Assembly (NCBI GenBank): GCA_024349245.1
Contig: JALDNG010000026.1
Coordinates: 2,862,501 to 2,926,500 of the forward strand
DNA length: 64,000 nucleotides
Direction: 5' to 3'
Source: Neodontobutis hainanensis
Taxonomy: Eukaryota; Chordata; Actinopteri; Gobiiformes; Odontobutidae
Under the pieces are notes generated by a model. That model worked only from the letters and a program-made list of their open reading frames with translations, had not been told where the DNA came from and ran no database searches. Numbering within the stretch: position 1 is the first letter of the stretch; each line of letters opens with the position of its first letter. Position numbers and translations under genes: made by a program. Positions 1 to 12,059 of the stretch are shown here, piece by piece.

Positions 1-522
1 TAACTCATTACAGAGACATGAATGGAAATATAAGCAAAAAACTCTTGAAAGTTGCATCCATGTCTATGCCGTGTATCTTCCTCCAAACGCGGTTAACAAT
101 CTGAAATTGATTTTGTCGATACAGTTTGTCTTCAAGCTTAATGAATCATTAGCCAAACCTTGGCTACTAAGTTAGCTAAACCCTTTGCAGAAGCAAAGCG
201 ACCAGCTAGTTCCACTGTACTGACCCGTTTGACCTCTGAACTATATATATGTGTTACTAAATGTGTTTTTAGTTTATGATTTAATTTCTTTGTATTAAAC
301 AGGTGAAGATGTACCTGAAAATTAATGAACGTTTTAGAGAAAGAATAATCCTGCTCTAAAGGTTAGGAGTTTAGGTCATGTAAAATCATCCAGTTCCTAA
401 AATTCCCTTCTTCTAAATCTCTAAATTATGATGCTCTCTCCTTGTGTTCTCATTATTTTTAAACTTTTGCCATTTTCATAGAGTTGGCAGGTGCGTGTAT
501 GTAGTGCCTGTGAAGTGTTGTA

Positions 523-2365
523 ATGCCCCTGGAGGTTAAATGGCCGTTCCCACAATGCCCTGCTTTGGCATGGAGAATCTCTGGTACACTGGTCATGGGC
601 ATGGTGGGATCCTACTCTTACTTATGGACCAGTAAGTTGGAGCACTGTGCATTAACAATGACTTGCACACACAGTTTATTTGAATTTTCTTCTAAAAATT
701 CTGCTTAAATGTCTTCATCAGAGTACATGAACCACTTGACCGTCCACAACCATGAAGTGTTAATGAACTTAGTTGATCATAGGTCCTCTGACACACCGCT
801 CATCACTCTGTCCAATCACCAATCCTGTATGGACGATCCACATATTTGGGGTAAAGACTAATCTCTTGTCTGAATCTTTTTATGTTATACAAAAGAACCA
901 GTGAAATATTTTGTGTGCGTTTTCTACAGGTGTCTTGAAGCTAAGACAACTATGGCATTTCAACAAGATGCGCTGGTGGGTTAGTTAGTTCTCATTTAGC
1001 CTTTTTTTAAATTTTTTTATTTTATTATTTATCTTTTTTGCTTTTGATTATTATTCCTGGCAGGACTCCAGCAGCATCTGACATCTGCTTTACAAAAGAG
1101 CTGCACTCCAAATTTTTTAGCCGTGGCAAATGTGTTCCAGTTTGTAGAGGTACGATGTTGGCAATAACTTCCTGGGTGGCTTTACAACTAGAAAGTGTCA
1201 GTGGAAATGATTCTTACCTTACTTTTCTTCATTGTTGAACGACATCACTGAATTGAAACATTGTGCTGCATCTTAGGTGACGGTGTTTATCAGAAAGGAA
1301 TGGATTTTATTTTAGAGAAGTTAAATCGAGGAGACTGGGTACATATTTTTCCAGAAGGTATGCACACATCACTGACACATTTAGTGATTTAAAGAATTTT
1401 TTTACTAAGGGGCGCTTCGGTGGTTTACCTAGATTAAATTCCACATACGTGAGCGACCCAGTTTTGATTCTTGCTCAGGTCCATTTGATCAATGTCGTTT
1501 CTCTCTCTATCTCTATCTCTATCTCTCTCTCTCTCGCTTCCTGTTTATCTGCACTGTCTGTATTAAATAAAGACAAAAAAAAAAACTTAATACTAAGTAA
1601 CTCCACTTTTAACAGGGAAAATCAACATGACTGAAGATATTATACGGTTAAAATGGGGTAAGCAATGAATGCTTCTTGCAATAAACTCAAAATAGTCCCT
1701 GTGGTTCTAATCCTGATTTTTAGCATGTTTAATTTGTCTTTGTTTTCTAGGTATAGGTCGACTTATAGCAGAGTGCTCACTGAACCCTATCATACTACCT
1801 CTCTGGCACTTGGGTGAGTAATGCCATTATGTTGTATAATCGTGTCACAATATTAGTTAAATTATTATATATTAATATTTTTTATTGTTTTTAGGTTTGA
1901 GTGATGTTCTACCAAATGTACAGCCCTACATTCCTCGGGCTGGAAAGGTAGGAACCTAACATATTGTACTGATAACTTTATGACAAAGTAGGCTTTAAAG
2001 TCTACTGAAACATTCAACTCTTAACTGTGAGTTTATAGAAGACATGGTTATATTTGTGTAGACACACTTAAGCTGTCTCCTCTGCTTTGCTTTCAGCGAA
2101 TCACTGTACTTGTAGGAAAACCATTCAGTGTCAAAGATCTTGTGGAATCCCTGCGAGCTGAAAACAAGACCCAGGTGAAGCAATATAGAATCTCATTTAA
2201 TATACTTAATTTTGTCCCCATAATATGTCATGTAATGTTACTTCTTTTTAAATTTATTTTTAGTTAGAAATGAGGAAGACGTTGACTGATTTTATCCAGG
2301 TGGAGTTTTGGAATTTAAAACCCCAAGCTGAAGCCCTTCATGAGCAGATTCAAACCAGTTCCTGA
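523..2365 (+). CDS. taz: Tafazzin, cardiolipin transacylase
   Basis: Tafazzin is the mitochondrial phospholipid-lysophospholipid transacylase that remodels cardiolipin. I assembled ten coding exons at 523-631, 722-850, 930-975, 1064-1149, 1277-1357, 1616-1657, 1751-1813, 1895-1947, 2097-2174 and 2264-2365. All junctions are GT-AG and the frame stays open, giving 262 aa. The start reads MPLEVKWPFP, very close to the human N-terminus. Acyltransferase motifs are visible: the HX4D box in NHQSCMDD (exon 2), the FPEG motif (exons 5/6), and conserved GIGRLIAEC and LPLWH segments (exon 7). The 262-aa length equals the human isoform lacking the extra exon 5, which is expected in fish. The hydrophobic stretch near residues 15-30 fits the known interfacial membrane anchor. 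atp6ap1 follows on the same strand 1.2 kb downstream, as in human. Identification is certain; the non-coding first exon and promoter are not resolved. Confidence 0.97.
1405..1585 (+). mobile_element. tRNA-derived SINE-like insertion in taz intron 5
   Basis: This stretch of the fifth taz intron starts with a GGGGCGCTTCGGTGG-type head, contains a degenerate tRNA-like segment, then a pyrimidine tract of TCTCTA/CT repeats, and ends with AATAAAGACAAAAAA before an A-run. Fish SINEs that end in a CT-rich region followed by AATAAA-A(n) look like this. It interrupts no splice site. The family name is not resolved. Confidence 0.5.
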
Positions 2366-3320
2366 GTCACCCAATCCCTCCTTTGGCTTGATACATTTGC
2401 CACAGCCTATAGTCAAAAGTGGCCACTCTTCCAGGGGACTGTCCTGAACACAAAGAACTGTCAGAAACAGCTGTCTTTTTACATTTTACCACTTAAGGAA
2501 AAAAGAATGAAAAACATTTTCTAAGTGGTATGAGGGCTCATGATTATGATGTCTTATGATCATGATATCTGGGAAAAAAATAAACAAAATGAAGTGTATT
2601 GCCTTTTTTTAAATATATTTTTTTCTATAGTTCATCTAATGCACAACTTAACTGTTGGCATCAATAATTAAGTGTCTGGAACACTAGCAAACTTAAATAT
2701 AGTTATCAAATAAATAAGAACATTAATTAATGGAAGAGTGGATGATTGGTTAAATTAATATTGATATAAATCCTTGTTGGTTGTGTCACGATCCAAAAAA
2801 GTGACTGTTGTTTGCATGTCTGATCTACTGAGCTCCAATAATATAAATGCATAATTTACTGCACCCAAGAAGCTGAGTACATTAAAAACTCATTGTCTGA
2901 AGTACATCACAACTTTTACTCATGTATATTGCCTGAAGGAAGCATGCAATGCAAATGGTAATTGCATTTATGATTGTTAAGTAGAATGTGAAGAATTGAA
3001 AATATACTTTGGGATAAAGCATGTTTTACTTATATTTATACACATATTTAAAGTTCAGAGAATTGATTGCTATATTGTTTATGTCACCATGTGCCCCAAT
3101 TGTTAAAAAAAAAAAAAAATTGTTGACGTTCAAATAACTCCTTGGCACTGTCGATGATTTTTTTCCTAGTGTTTGTATTGATCTTTTCAACTTTTGATGA
3201 TTTTCCTTCCCAATCAGTGGCTTTTCTAAGAAAATAAGGCAACACTGATTTCAAAAATTGTTGCCTTAATGTCACTACCAGTATTTCTTATCTCAATGCC
3301 AATAAAGTATTTGATTTGAT
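2366..3320 (+). other. taz 3' UTR and taz-atp6ap1 intergenic region
   Basis: AT-rich non-coding sequence follows the taz stop. A canonical AATAAA lies at 2579-2584, others occur near 2711, and another at about 3300-3305, so alternative polyadenylation is possible. No additional coding exon is visible before the atp6ap1 first exon. Confidence 0.55.
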
Positions 3321-3569
3321 GAAAAGAATGTTTTAAACTGCCATTTTTGCTTTGGATTGACCCAAACTACCATTTTATTTCAGATATTTCTATTTTGCTA
3401 AAGGCATTTATTCATATAAATGGCAAAATGTTTTAATAATTTAATCAAACGGCCAATATAGATGTACAGTGTTTAATTTGTTCCAGCTGAATTTGTGAGA
3501 CGTAAAGAAGGTAGAAGCGTCTTTTCATCTGGCCGCTGTCACATGACCTCAGTCGACGTCACCTGCTGG

Positions 3570-3600
3570 CATTTATCAAAGATGGCGACCGTAAAGATCC
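3570..3600 (+). promoter_or_regulatory. TISU/YY1-like initiator at the atp6ap1 start codon
   Basis: The start-codon context CAAAGATGGCGACC closely resembles the short-5'UTR translation initiator element (consensus SAASATGGCGGC) and the YY1 core ATGGC. This supports the choice of this ATG and suggests a short leader and TATA-less initiation. No TATA box is seen just upstream. This is inference from motif match only. Confidence 0.4.
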
Positions 3601-6600
3601 TGCATCTTCACCGCATCCATCAATGTTTGGCCCTTTTTCTAATTTTGACGAATGTAATATATACAGGAAATTGCGATGAACAGGTGCCATTGATACTCTG
3701 GACAAGCGAAGGGTGGGTGTTGTTTTTTTTATGAATTTTTTATCGTCATTATCAGATATTTAGCCTAACTACTGTGTTGCGGTTAACGGATTTCTGTTAA
3801 ACTAAACCCGCACAAAACAGGAAAGGGCCTTACTTGACGTCTAAACTGTGACTTATAAATAGATTGAGATTAGTAAATGACCAGTGTATATGTGGCATCA
3901 CTGTGTTCTTTTTGTAAATGTGTCGAATGTCAGGTGCCATATCATGTAACGCTGGCTAGATTACACCAGAAGCTTTAAACCCACCAGGTTAATTCACTTA
4001 AGTTAAATTCAACAAACTGCGCCATAATACGTTTATTTTGTAATATAAAGAATATTTTTTCAATTTTTATTTAAACGTTAATTTCCAATTATGGGAGTAC
4101 ACCTGTTATTGCCATTCTTTTATGATATAAAACAGTATTATTCTATTTTCATCTCAATCAGGATATCTATGCCCAGTCAGTCACCTCCTACAGCGGGTCA
4201 CATTGTTGAGCACCAGCAACTGGCTTCTTACCTGGAGAAGGCTCTCAATGTAGGCCCAAAGAATGTGGTGCTGTTCCTACAGGACAAGGTATCCAAACTA
4301 ACACATGGCAGCATGACTCAATAAGAGCCGTGTATTTACATTTATTTCACTAATGTCTCTCCAGATGAGCATTGAAGACTTTACCATGTATGGTGGTGCA
4401 TTTGGAAATAAGCAGGATAGTGCTTTTCCAAATCTCGAGGTAAGACTCGAATATAGAAATGTAATATGGCATATTAAGTGAATGTTAAGACAATAATTTT
4501 GCTTTGAATAATATTGTTAGAAATGTATAGACTTTTATGTAATTTTATGTAATATCCCACATATTTTATGTCGCAGGGTGCTCTGAGATTATCAGGATTC
4601 CCATTAGTCTTGCCTGCTGTGTCTTGGCCTGCCTCTAATGCAGTGATTGGCCAGCTGCAGGACCATTTAGAAACTTCCCCTCTTTACATGGACCCTGAGA
4701 CTCTGAGTCAGCTGAGACTCAATGCCTCTTCACCTGCACTATTGGTCTTTAGGCTTCCTTATGGAACTGGGTATGTATGTTACAGCAGTAATAATGTTGA
4801 CGTTAATAATGTACCAAAATAATAGTTTAAAAAAGCTGATTAATTTATTTTTTTATACTGAAGATGCACAAAAAATCTCTAGAGCTTCACAACTGCCATG
4901 TTATGCTGTCTTTTCAGGGCTGATCTTCTGTCTGCAAAAGAGATTCTCAGTGAAAATGGTGAGTTGGCCGTTCTAAAAGAAAGGATGTTTCTGTATTTAC
5001 ATTTCTATATGTGCCAGTAAACCAGTCATACATTAAAATAAAATACAAAACATCATATTTTTAGAAGTTAATGATTTGGTCTGGGGTATTTTTTTCAGAT
5101 GAAGTGATAGGCCAAGTGATAAGCATTATGAAGACCCAGGCTGTTCCATACACTGCCATTTACACAGCCCTGCGACCCTCAAGGGTAACTGTTTGTGTCT
5201 TAATTTAAGGCGGTTTTAAACTTTCCCTTCATTTGTATTTTCTCTTAGATTTTACCTCATTTTTTGTGTTTTTCTTGTCTTGTCTCCAGGAGGCAGCATC
5301 TCTCTCTTTGGAGACGGGTCTGGGAGGAGGGCGCTCTCTGCTGCAGGCCAGAGACAGATACAGAAAGAAGGAAAGCGACAGAGAGAGGCAGCGCAAAATT
5401 AAAGAGAAGGTTGGAGTCCATGCACCTGTGGAGTTTAAGGTAGCAGGACTTTGTCTGTTTTATTTTTATTTTTTTTTAATTCAACATATGTTGTGTTAAC
5501 ATAAACAATCACTTGTTTCTTCTACACTTGTCCACAGGAGGGGGAAGACACCTGTATACTGATGTGGGCAACGGGTCTGTCAGTGAGCATACTGCGGCGC
5601 GGACGCTGGGAAGACCATGACCTCACTGCATCAACCTTTGGTGAAGGCGTCAGCCCAAAGCTTCATGGCTCATCCTGCGATAAAACCAAAGCAAGGTAGA
5701 TTATGAATATTAAAAAGTTGGAGTTTTTTTTTTTTTTTTTTTTACCGTTATTTTTTGGGAAAAATAAAATTGAATAGCTGGACAGGAAATGATGGAGAGA
5801 AATGGTAACAAAGCTGGAATTCAAACAGTTTATAGAATTAATAATAGGAGAAATTCAATATTGACATTAGATGTCAGTGCAACTTCAAACTTTATGCAAT
5901 GCATCTGCTTAACATTTTTAGTATACTAAAACCATTCCCAAAATAAAAAGTTTTTTTAATTATTTTTTTTTTTTTTAATTCAGGTTGGTTCTCAATTATG
6001 AGAATGTCCTTGGCCATCGCAGCTTCAAACTGTTGTAAGCCTTCCTGGCACTTTTATTCATACATTACACATTAATATGTTTTATTTCTCTGGCTAAACT
6101 GATTTATATACATGTGTGTTTTTTAGCTTTAATATGAGCCAACGCCACTACAAGGTGTCTGCACGCCGCTGGTTTACGCTTGATGTTGTTGAGCTGGAGT
6201 ATGATAGGAACAAAGCCACATTCAATGGCAGCCGAAACATCTATGCACCTGCTGAGTATTCTTACCGCTGTGAGTCAGTCACTAACTTCCGCTGGCCATT
6301 GCTTATTCCTCGATCATCCAAAGATGAAGCAAATCAGTGGAAGGTCTCCTTCCAAGATTTCCAGGTGAGATTTTAAACCTAACGAGCTACATACAAGCCA
6401 CACATCTTTAAAGAGAGGACTTTATAGCAGTTGTTTGGTAGTACGGCTTTTCGAAAGTAACCTTTTTTAAATAGTTTTTCTCTTTGATTTTTGTAGATTC
6501 AAGGCTTTAATGTGAAAGGAGGTGAGTTCTCCTATGCCAGTGACTGTGCAGGCTTCTTCTCTCCTGGTATCTGGATGGGCTTGATGACCAGTCTCCTCAT

Positions 6601-6706
6601 GGTCTTAGTGCTCACTTATGGCCTGCACATGATCATGCAACTCCGTACGATGGATCGGTTTGATGACCCCAAGGGTCCTGCAATCTCTGTGCCCCAGACA
6701 GAGTAA
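3582..6706 (+). CDS. atp6ap1: V-type proton ATPase accessory subunit S1 (Ac45)
   Basis: Ac45 is a type I membrane glycoprotein that assembles with the V0 sector and guides V-ATPase trafficking and acidification. Eleven coding exons (3582-3712, 4162-4288, 4365-4439, 4577-4770, 4918-4958, 5099-5184, 5290-5439, 5538-5695, 5984-6034, 6127-6364, 6497-6706) join in frame to 486 aa. The chosen ATG at 3582 lies in AAAGATGGCGACC and opens directly into a signal peptide; the in-frame ATGs at 3495 and 3555 would add a poorly hydrophobic leader. Family blocks are clear: NVVLFLQDK, IEDFTMYGGAFGNKQDSAF, DEVIGQV, SYASDCAGFFSPGIWMG, the C-terminal transmembrane helix, and the cytosolic tail TMDRFDDPKGP. Exon 7 encodes a strongly basic run (RKKESDRERQRK) where family members are proteolytically cleaved. 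Teleosts may carry two copies; a/b status cannot be told here. Confidence 0.97.
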
Positions 6707-7460
6707 AACTCTTACTTCTCATGCAGTCTCTCTTCTCTTAGATTAACCATTATTGTAATGCTTCCACATCCACCTCCCCTAACTCTCTCCATCAGTGCAC
6801 CCATCATTCACTTGTATACAGGAACATTTACAATATACAACATACTTAGAATGAGGGTTAATGACTTACATGTTATGTTAGCTTTACATTCCTGTTCGTA
6901 CTGTAAAAAGATCATAAGTTCACTTAACATTTCACACATGAAGGGGATCAAAATGTAAATATGAAGAACAAAATAAGAAGAAATGCTATTTATTGGTGAA
7001 TTAAATGTGTGTGTTTATGTTTACAGTTGTATTGTGTCTGTGAATATAGAAGAAATATGGCTGTATAAAAGACCAATCATATCGTTTGGTTTATCAGTGT
7101 TTTCAATTAAAGAAATAATTAGAAAAATGGAGCTAATGCTAAAGTGAAAATCCAGTTTATTTATACAAACTTAACTAGATTCTACTCAAATAGAAAGATC
7201 ATGTTTTGTTTTTTGTTATTTATTACACAAGCACTGAAACATATAAAATTAAGTTTTTATTTATTTTGTGAAACATGTCTAATAAATATTGATCATGTGA
7301 GGTCCTGAATGTGGTTCAGTGTTCTGCTGCTGTGAATCCAATAAAACAAGTGTGATGTAAACTTTGGCTTTACTTGGTTGTGGCCTAAACATGGAGTAGG
7401 GTGTGTTTTCAAAAGAGACATACTGACATCAGATATTTTCTGCTTATCAGTTTTATTTAA
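6707..7460 (+). other. atp6ap1 3' UTR and polyadenylation region
   Basis: Non-coding sequence after the stop with several AATAAA-type signals, the clearest at about 7340-7345. The segment from about 7284 onward reappears at 42412 downstream of RBL-B, showing that the end of this UTR was inside a later duplication. Confidence 0.7.
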
Positions 7461-7661
7461 AAGTCAGAAAACAGAACTGAAGTAATAAAAAGCCAATTAG
7501 GAGTTTCTATATTGATTCTAAAGACAGAATCACTCACAACTAATACCTTCCTTAACAAGTAAGAGCACCAAAGAAACAGATCATAAGCTATCAGAATCAC
7601 AGAAGGTGATCAGCTTCCACTTGAATTGGCGTGTAGCATTCACTGCCTTGCAGTGTTTGGA

Positions 7662-10626
7662 TCACTCAAATGGATCTGCAGAAATAAATGTTTAAGTGTA
7701 AACCTTGATGCAGTAGTTTATTACAGTGTAGTAAAGAATTTTATTTTTAGAGTATTTATTTAAATCAATAAAGCCAATATTCTGTAGCACATATAAAAAC
7801 ATATGTCATAACAATGACTCGTTATTGAGACACTTACATTTGCAACCGTAGTTCACCTCGAGGTATTTGTAAGTCCCAACACAGGGATCCCCAAACACCG
7901 AGTTGCTGACCTTTACAGAGCAGCTGCTTTTCCCATTACAGCTGTGTAGAGTAGTTTAAGACAACACCAATTTTAGTACAACATACATTTGAAACAGAGA
8001 CGCTATATTATTTATGATTTTCATTGCCTTACAGTTCAGCCACTTGAGTTGCAGGGCTTGTACAGGCCACATTTTGGACCTGAGCTGCAGGTCGTTCTAA
8101 AGAGCATGTGGTCTGGTCACGTCGGCCATAATTCGTTCTATAGATGTGAATCACCTGCTTCCTGTCTGTAGGCAGAGGAAAGATAATGTAGTGAGGCATT
8201 ACAAACTAATGTGGACACATCATGAGCCAATATTGATATAAACCTACCACACTGGAGGTAGGCCACAGAGTCTGAACATGTTACACTGTTGACTGTAACA
8301 GGAACACAGATCAGATTAAAGAATTCATAAAGCCTTATGGGTTCTGTATGTTTGATACAAAATTGCACTGACTGGATGGGACGCAGGTGTAAGTGGTCTC
8401 CAGATATTTGTAGGTGCCAAAGCAGGGATCAGAAAAGTGGAAAGCATTTACAGTCACTTCACATACACTCTTTCCATCACACCTGCAGAAGGTACAAGGA
8501 AGAATAACTAAAAGCATAAAAATATTTCTTGTAGCGCATTTCATCATTTGAAGCTTTAGACCTAGATTTCCTCACGTTTTACTGGGAACTTCAAAATGAG
8601 GAATCTCACATATTAATTAAGATATACCTTTTCTTGAGGAGGTCCAGAGAGCCAGTTTGAGAGCATCTGATGTTGGAAAGCTGGTCCTGAGGCCTGCCTT
8701 CGCTACACGTCTTCCTGTTCTGACGTCCATACATAGCTGTTTGCACAACAATGACTCCAGAAGCTGTGTAAAGACAGCATCAAAAACAGCTCAACCACCA
8801 TATCATTTGTTTACTGTTTTTTTATTGAACAGAAGACCTTTATAAACACTGTCCTACCACAGCTGAGACGCTGAACATTGTTGTTATCACAGGTGGAAAC
8901 TTTGTTTGTGGAAAATGAAGTTTGTAAAAGTTCTGAAGAAGATGGTTGTGTGGCAGAAAAGCCTTAAAACAGAAAAGAAAAGATTTTTAATTATTACTTT
9001 TTTTTAAGTATCTGCAGGCATCACATACTGATCTGTTCCAACTAGTATTTTAATATATCTTATAAATAAAGATCCTTGTATTTGTCACATGACTCATTAT
9101 GAAGATTGGGGTTAAAATAAAGTAATATTTTATTGTAAATGAGTAGGCTTGTCCAAATTAGTTTAAAAAAAAAAGTAAAGACGGGCTCTTTTACTATTAT
9201 ACAGACAATATTGTCTTAATTGAAGGTAATAAATTTAATTCATGATCGTTGAGGTAGGCCACTATAGCCAAGAGTTCAGCATTGAACCAAACCAAATAAA
9301 TTAGTAATTATTCACTAGCTATTTTTATTCAATCAGCTGATAGATTGTAACTATAGCTTCGCTGTTTTTACATTAAAATGATAAAAATTTGTTTAGCAAA
9401 CAGCAACTTTTTGTCAAACCTCACTTATCATATTCGTGAGCAAAGACTTCCCCCCAATTTACAACAAAAGCGTTTCACGAGCGTCGCGTATTCCTCACGC
9501 CTGCTTTAATAGCAGTAAATTCCCACCTGCTATAATAATAATAATAACAACAACCTTTATATAGCGCTTTTCCACCTACTGTAGTAGTCACTCAAAGCGC
9601 GTTTCATACATTAAACTATTACCAGTGTTACAGAACTTCACTGGAGGCAACGTAGGTTAAGTGTCTTGCCCAATGACAGTAAGCTGGGGAGAGCAGGATG
9701 TTATGATGCTTTGGGATGTTTAGAGCGGGGATCAATCCCCCCACCCGCCGGTCGAAGGACGCCCTCTCTACCTACTGAGCTATAGTGCCGCCCTGCTGCT
9801 GCAACAGCTCTGTGTATGGATCTCTCTCCCTTTTTCCGACTTCATCCATATGTTTGTGATATTCTAGCTTCTTCAAATTTCTAAGCAACATTATCTTCTC
9901 TCATATTGTTATCGTTTAGTTGAAAGAAAAAGTTATGGTATATTTATGGTAGTGTTTGCTACAATTGAAATCGCTCGGTGATTTGACAACACAAACTAAC
10001 AAACTACAGTATGTTTTATTTTGATAGCTTAGCGGAAGTTCATTTTGAAACTTGGTGCCTACTTCCTGTGGTTTTCCGGTGTAGCTCGCAAATGACGCGG
10101 GGCCGCTCGAGAAATAGAAGTCCAACCTATCGATAGCGTTTCGTTGGCGGCAATTCACACTGACGTAACCGGTGTGAATTGTCAGGCTAATCATATTAGT
10201 GAGTAAAGAACGTTTGCTTAATGGGGTTCCGTGGTAACGCTCACCCCCAGGGGCTATGCAACTCCAATAAAGTGTCTTCATTTGAGCGACACAGCGAACG
10301 CCGGGCGTAAATCTCCACACTGATGCTGATTTGTCTCGCTCAGATTTGTCAACACCTGCACCACAGACAGACCTACACAGGGAAGACCGATTCAGATTTT
10401 TTGTCTAGGCTATCGGGACTATTTTACGGTCCGAGTATCAGCTTGGTGCATCCTGCTCATCATCTTAAATGACTTACCTGCTCTGATCAGCAGGAGAATT
10501 GCAGCAAACCCTGAAAACAGAGTTTAAAACACATTAATCCCTTTCCAATAATGTGTATGAAAAGAGTTACTGCAGCAGTAATAAAGGGTACTCACACATT
10601 GTGGAGAGGACTTGGAGGCAGATCAT
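7662..10626 (-). CDS. Rhamnose-binding lectin A (two SUEL domains)
   Basis: Predicted secreted L-rhamnose-binding lectin. Nine exons in transcription order: 10596-10626, 10478-10510, 8858-8932, 8628-8763, 8373-8482, 8248-8292, 8033-8165, 7838-7941, 7662-7675; all GT-AG, frame continuous, 226 aa. Exons 1-2 encode a signal peptide (hydrophobic core FAAILLLI). Lectin domain 1 spans about residues 35-127 with AMYGRQNRKTCSEGRP and FSDPCFGTYKYLE; domain 2 spans about 131-222 with NYGRRDQTTC and FGDPCVGTYKYLE. YGR and DPC...KYL are the hallmark motifs of fish egg and mucosal RBLs. The last exon adds only YPFE. Intron 2 is 1.5 kb because of repeat insertions including a SINE, against 143 bp in the close paralogue RBL-B. 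Such lectins bind rhamnose/galactose glycans on microbes; the tissue of expression is unknown. Confidence 0.93.
9535..9800 (-). mobile_element. tRNA-derived SINE inside RBL-A intron 2
   Basis: The plus strand shows a CACTGGAGGCAA...GTTAAGTGTCTTGCCCAA block, then GATCAATCCCC and CTACCTACTGAGCTA, which are reversed box B and box A of a tRNA-like promoter. The same arrangement recurs at 12.4, 13.4, 13.9 and 50.0 kb. It is oriented minus, like the host gene, and is one cause of the enlarged intron. Confidence 0.6.
10020..10340. repeat. Unclassified dispersed repeat in RBL-A intron 2
   Basis: The phrase TTGAAACTTGGTGCCTACTTC followed by a GGTGTAGCT block recurs at 31010-31130 next to the foldback element, and the GTGAGTAAAG...TGGTAACGCTC part recurs near 39530. 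Absence of this block from the same intron of RBL-B shows it inserted after the A/B split or was lost in B. No coding capacity was recognised. Confidence 0.4.
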
Positions 10627-10669
10627 TCTTACAGATTATCCAGCTGCAGATGAACTGACAGCATTCACA

Positions 10670-10695
10670 GAGTCACTTTATATAGTGTTGTGCAT
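10670..10695 (-). promoter_or_regulatory. TATA-box-like core promoter of RBL-A
   Basis: Read on the minus strand, TATATAAA (10677-10684) lies about 50 bp before the ATG of RBL-A. The same element and flank occur upstream of RBL-B (44340-44347), so the core promoter was included in the duplication. Confidence 0.55.
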
Positions 10696-11330
10696 AAGGT
10701 TATGGCCCAGCCCGTAAGCAAACTAAGCGACTGCTTAGGGCCCGGTGGCCTGTAGGGGGCCCCCTAACAGAGCCAGCGTTTGTTGAATTCGAAGCCGCTC
10801 CTGCCGTTAGCTTCACTTTTCTCTGTGAGTGAGATAACTACTGTAGATTTGCTTCTGTAAACTTTTCACTTAAAACTTTACTTCCATTACACAGTTTATG
10901 TTGTTAGACAATTCTTCATTTGCCCCTCACCCTGCTCTGTAAGTGTGTGGTTAAATGTTAAGCATGTTTACTTGTTTTAGACAAAAAAACAATCTATGAC
11001 AAAGGATCTATGACTGCATCATTATAACCAAATCATGAACAACATCACAGGCAGAGCATTCCCAAAAATTATAATGGATGCCAAAAGACATATTGAGCAC
11101 AGAGGGATAATAAAACCAACAAAGCTACAGTAAAGTCCCGTGGGAAATGTTCAAAATGTAATGTTCTAAAAAAGGGAAACACACCTTATTGTTTCAAGGT
11201 GTCAGTCCAGTATGTTTCATGTTGTAATAGTTTCTTAAATCTACCCCCCTTTATGGGATCCCTCTGATCATAACTTTAAACTATTTTATGTTTGTTTGTC
11301 CCATAGTTTGGAAGTTTTTTTTGCCATTGG
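10696..11330. repeat. Transposon-derived spacer, unclassified
   Basis: Homology to the RBL-B flank stops at about 10693. The sequence then enters a block with CTTAGGGCCCGGTGGCC followed by GGGGGCCCCC, a motif type seen at ends of short fish DNA transposons, then AT-rich DNA without an open gene. Confidence 0.3.
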
Positions 11331-11339
11331 GTAGTCCAA

Positions 11340-11790
11340 GTTTTCAGTATTTTATATTTATGTTCTAAAGGAACCTTTCTTTAAGTTTTCTCTTAGTGCG
11401 ACCTATATAAAAGGAACCACATTCACAATTTATTCTGTGTATAACAAATATTGAGTTGCAATTGGCAAAGGTGCGGCAGTGATAGGTCTTTTCTTGTTTT
11501 GCATCCATAAAGGTGGTAAATCTGTTTACCTATGAACAGTGTTTGCATGAACCACATCTGAATGTGTCTTTTAAAGAAGGTAGTAAGTTTTTGGGGGGGC
11601 AGGTAGCTTCTTAACAATTTGTCTCTGAGAGTCAGAGGACGTTTAAAAGAGAAGGAATGTGGCTCTGAAAACAGAGGGCCCAGGGAAGAATCACAAGACA
11701 AAATACTCATACTCTTTTTAATTTATACACCATGCAACTATATTGCAGAATTGATAAAGTCTCTTAGAATTGGAGCCAAAATGTCTTCAA
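11340..11790 (-). mobile_element. Penelope-like element, C-terminal (GIY-YIG) part
   Basis: On the minus strand an open stretch (11423-11710) contains RPLTLRDKLLRSYLP, typical of the segment after reverse transcriptase in Penelope-like elements. Just downstream, in another frame, comes GSFYIGRTKRKLKER, the GIY-YIG endonuclease signature of that group. The frame change between them shows decay. The matching RT core lies at 14.3-14.6 kb on the same strand, so both are probably one element split by later insertions. Confidence 0.6.
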
Positions 11791-12059
11791 GTTGAAAACT
11801 GAGTCCAGATGCTTTAGCTTTAACCTTTTCTTCAAGATGACTTGGATGACTCAGAACCTTTACAGACATTTAATGGGGCAAAAACTTTTGTTGTGAAGTT
11901 GTGGGGTAGAGTGTCATCTCTTGTTAAGGAGGCTCTTTCTATCTTGGCCTCTTGTACTGGACAAAGCTATATTGTGTGTCTTTTTATTGTTGCCCCTCTG
12001 AGTAAATCTATTGTACATTGTATTGTCCTGTGTCCGAGTTGCAAATCCTCCTTAGTTTA

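Noticed and set aside
3495..3581. Upstream in-frame ATGs (3495, 3555) as the atp6ap1 start
   Set aside because: They would put charged and polar residues before the signal peptide; the ATG at 3582 has the best context and starts directly at the hydrophobic leader.
9916..10320. 134-aa minus-strand frame in RBL-A intron 2
   Set aside because: It falls in a dispersed repeat recurring at 31.0 kb and shows no recognisable domain.
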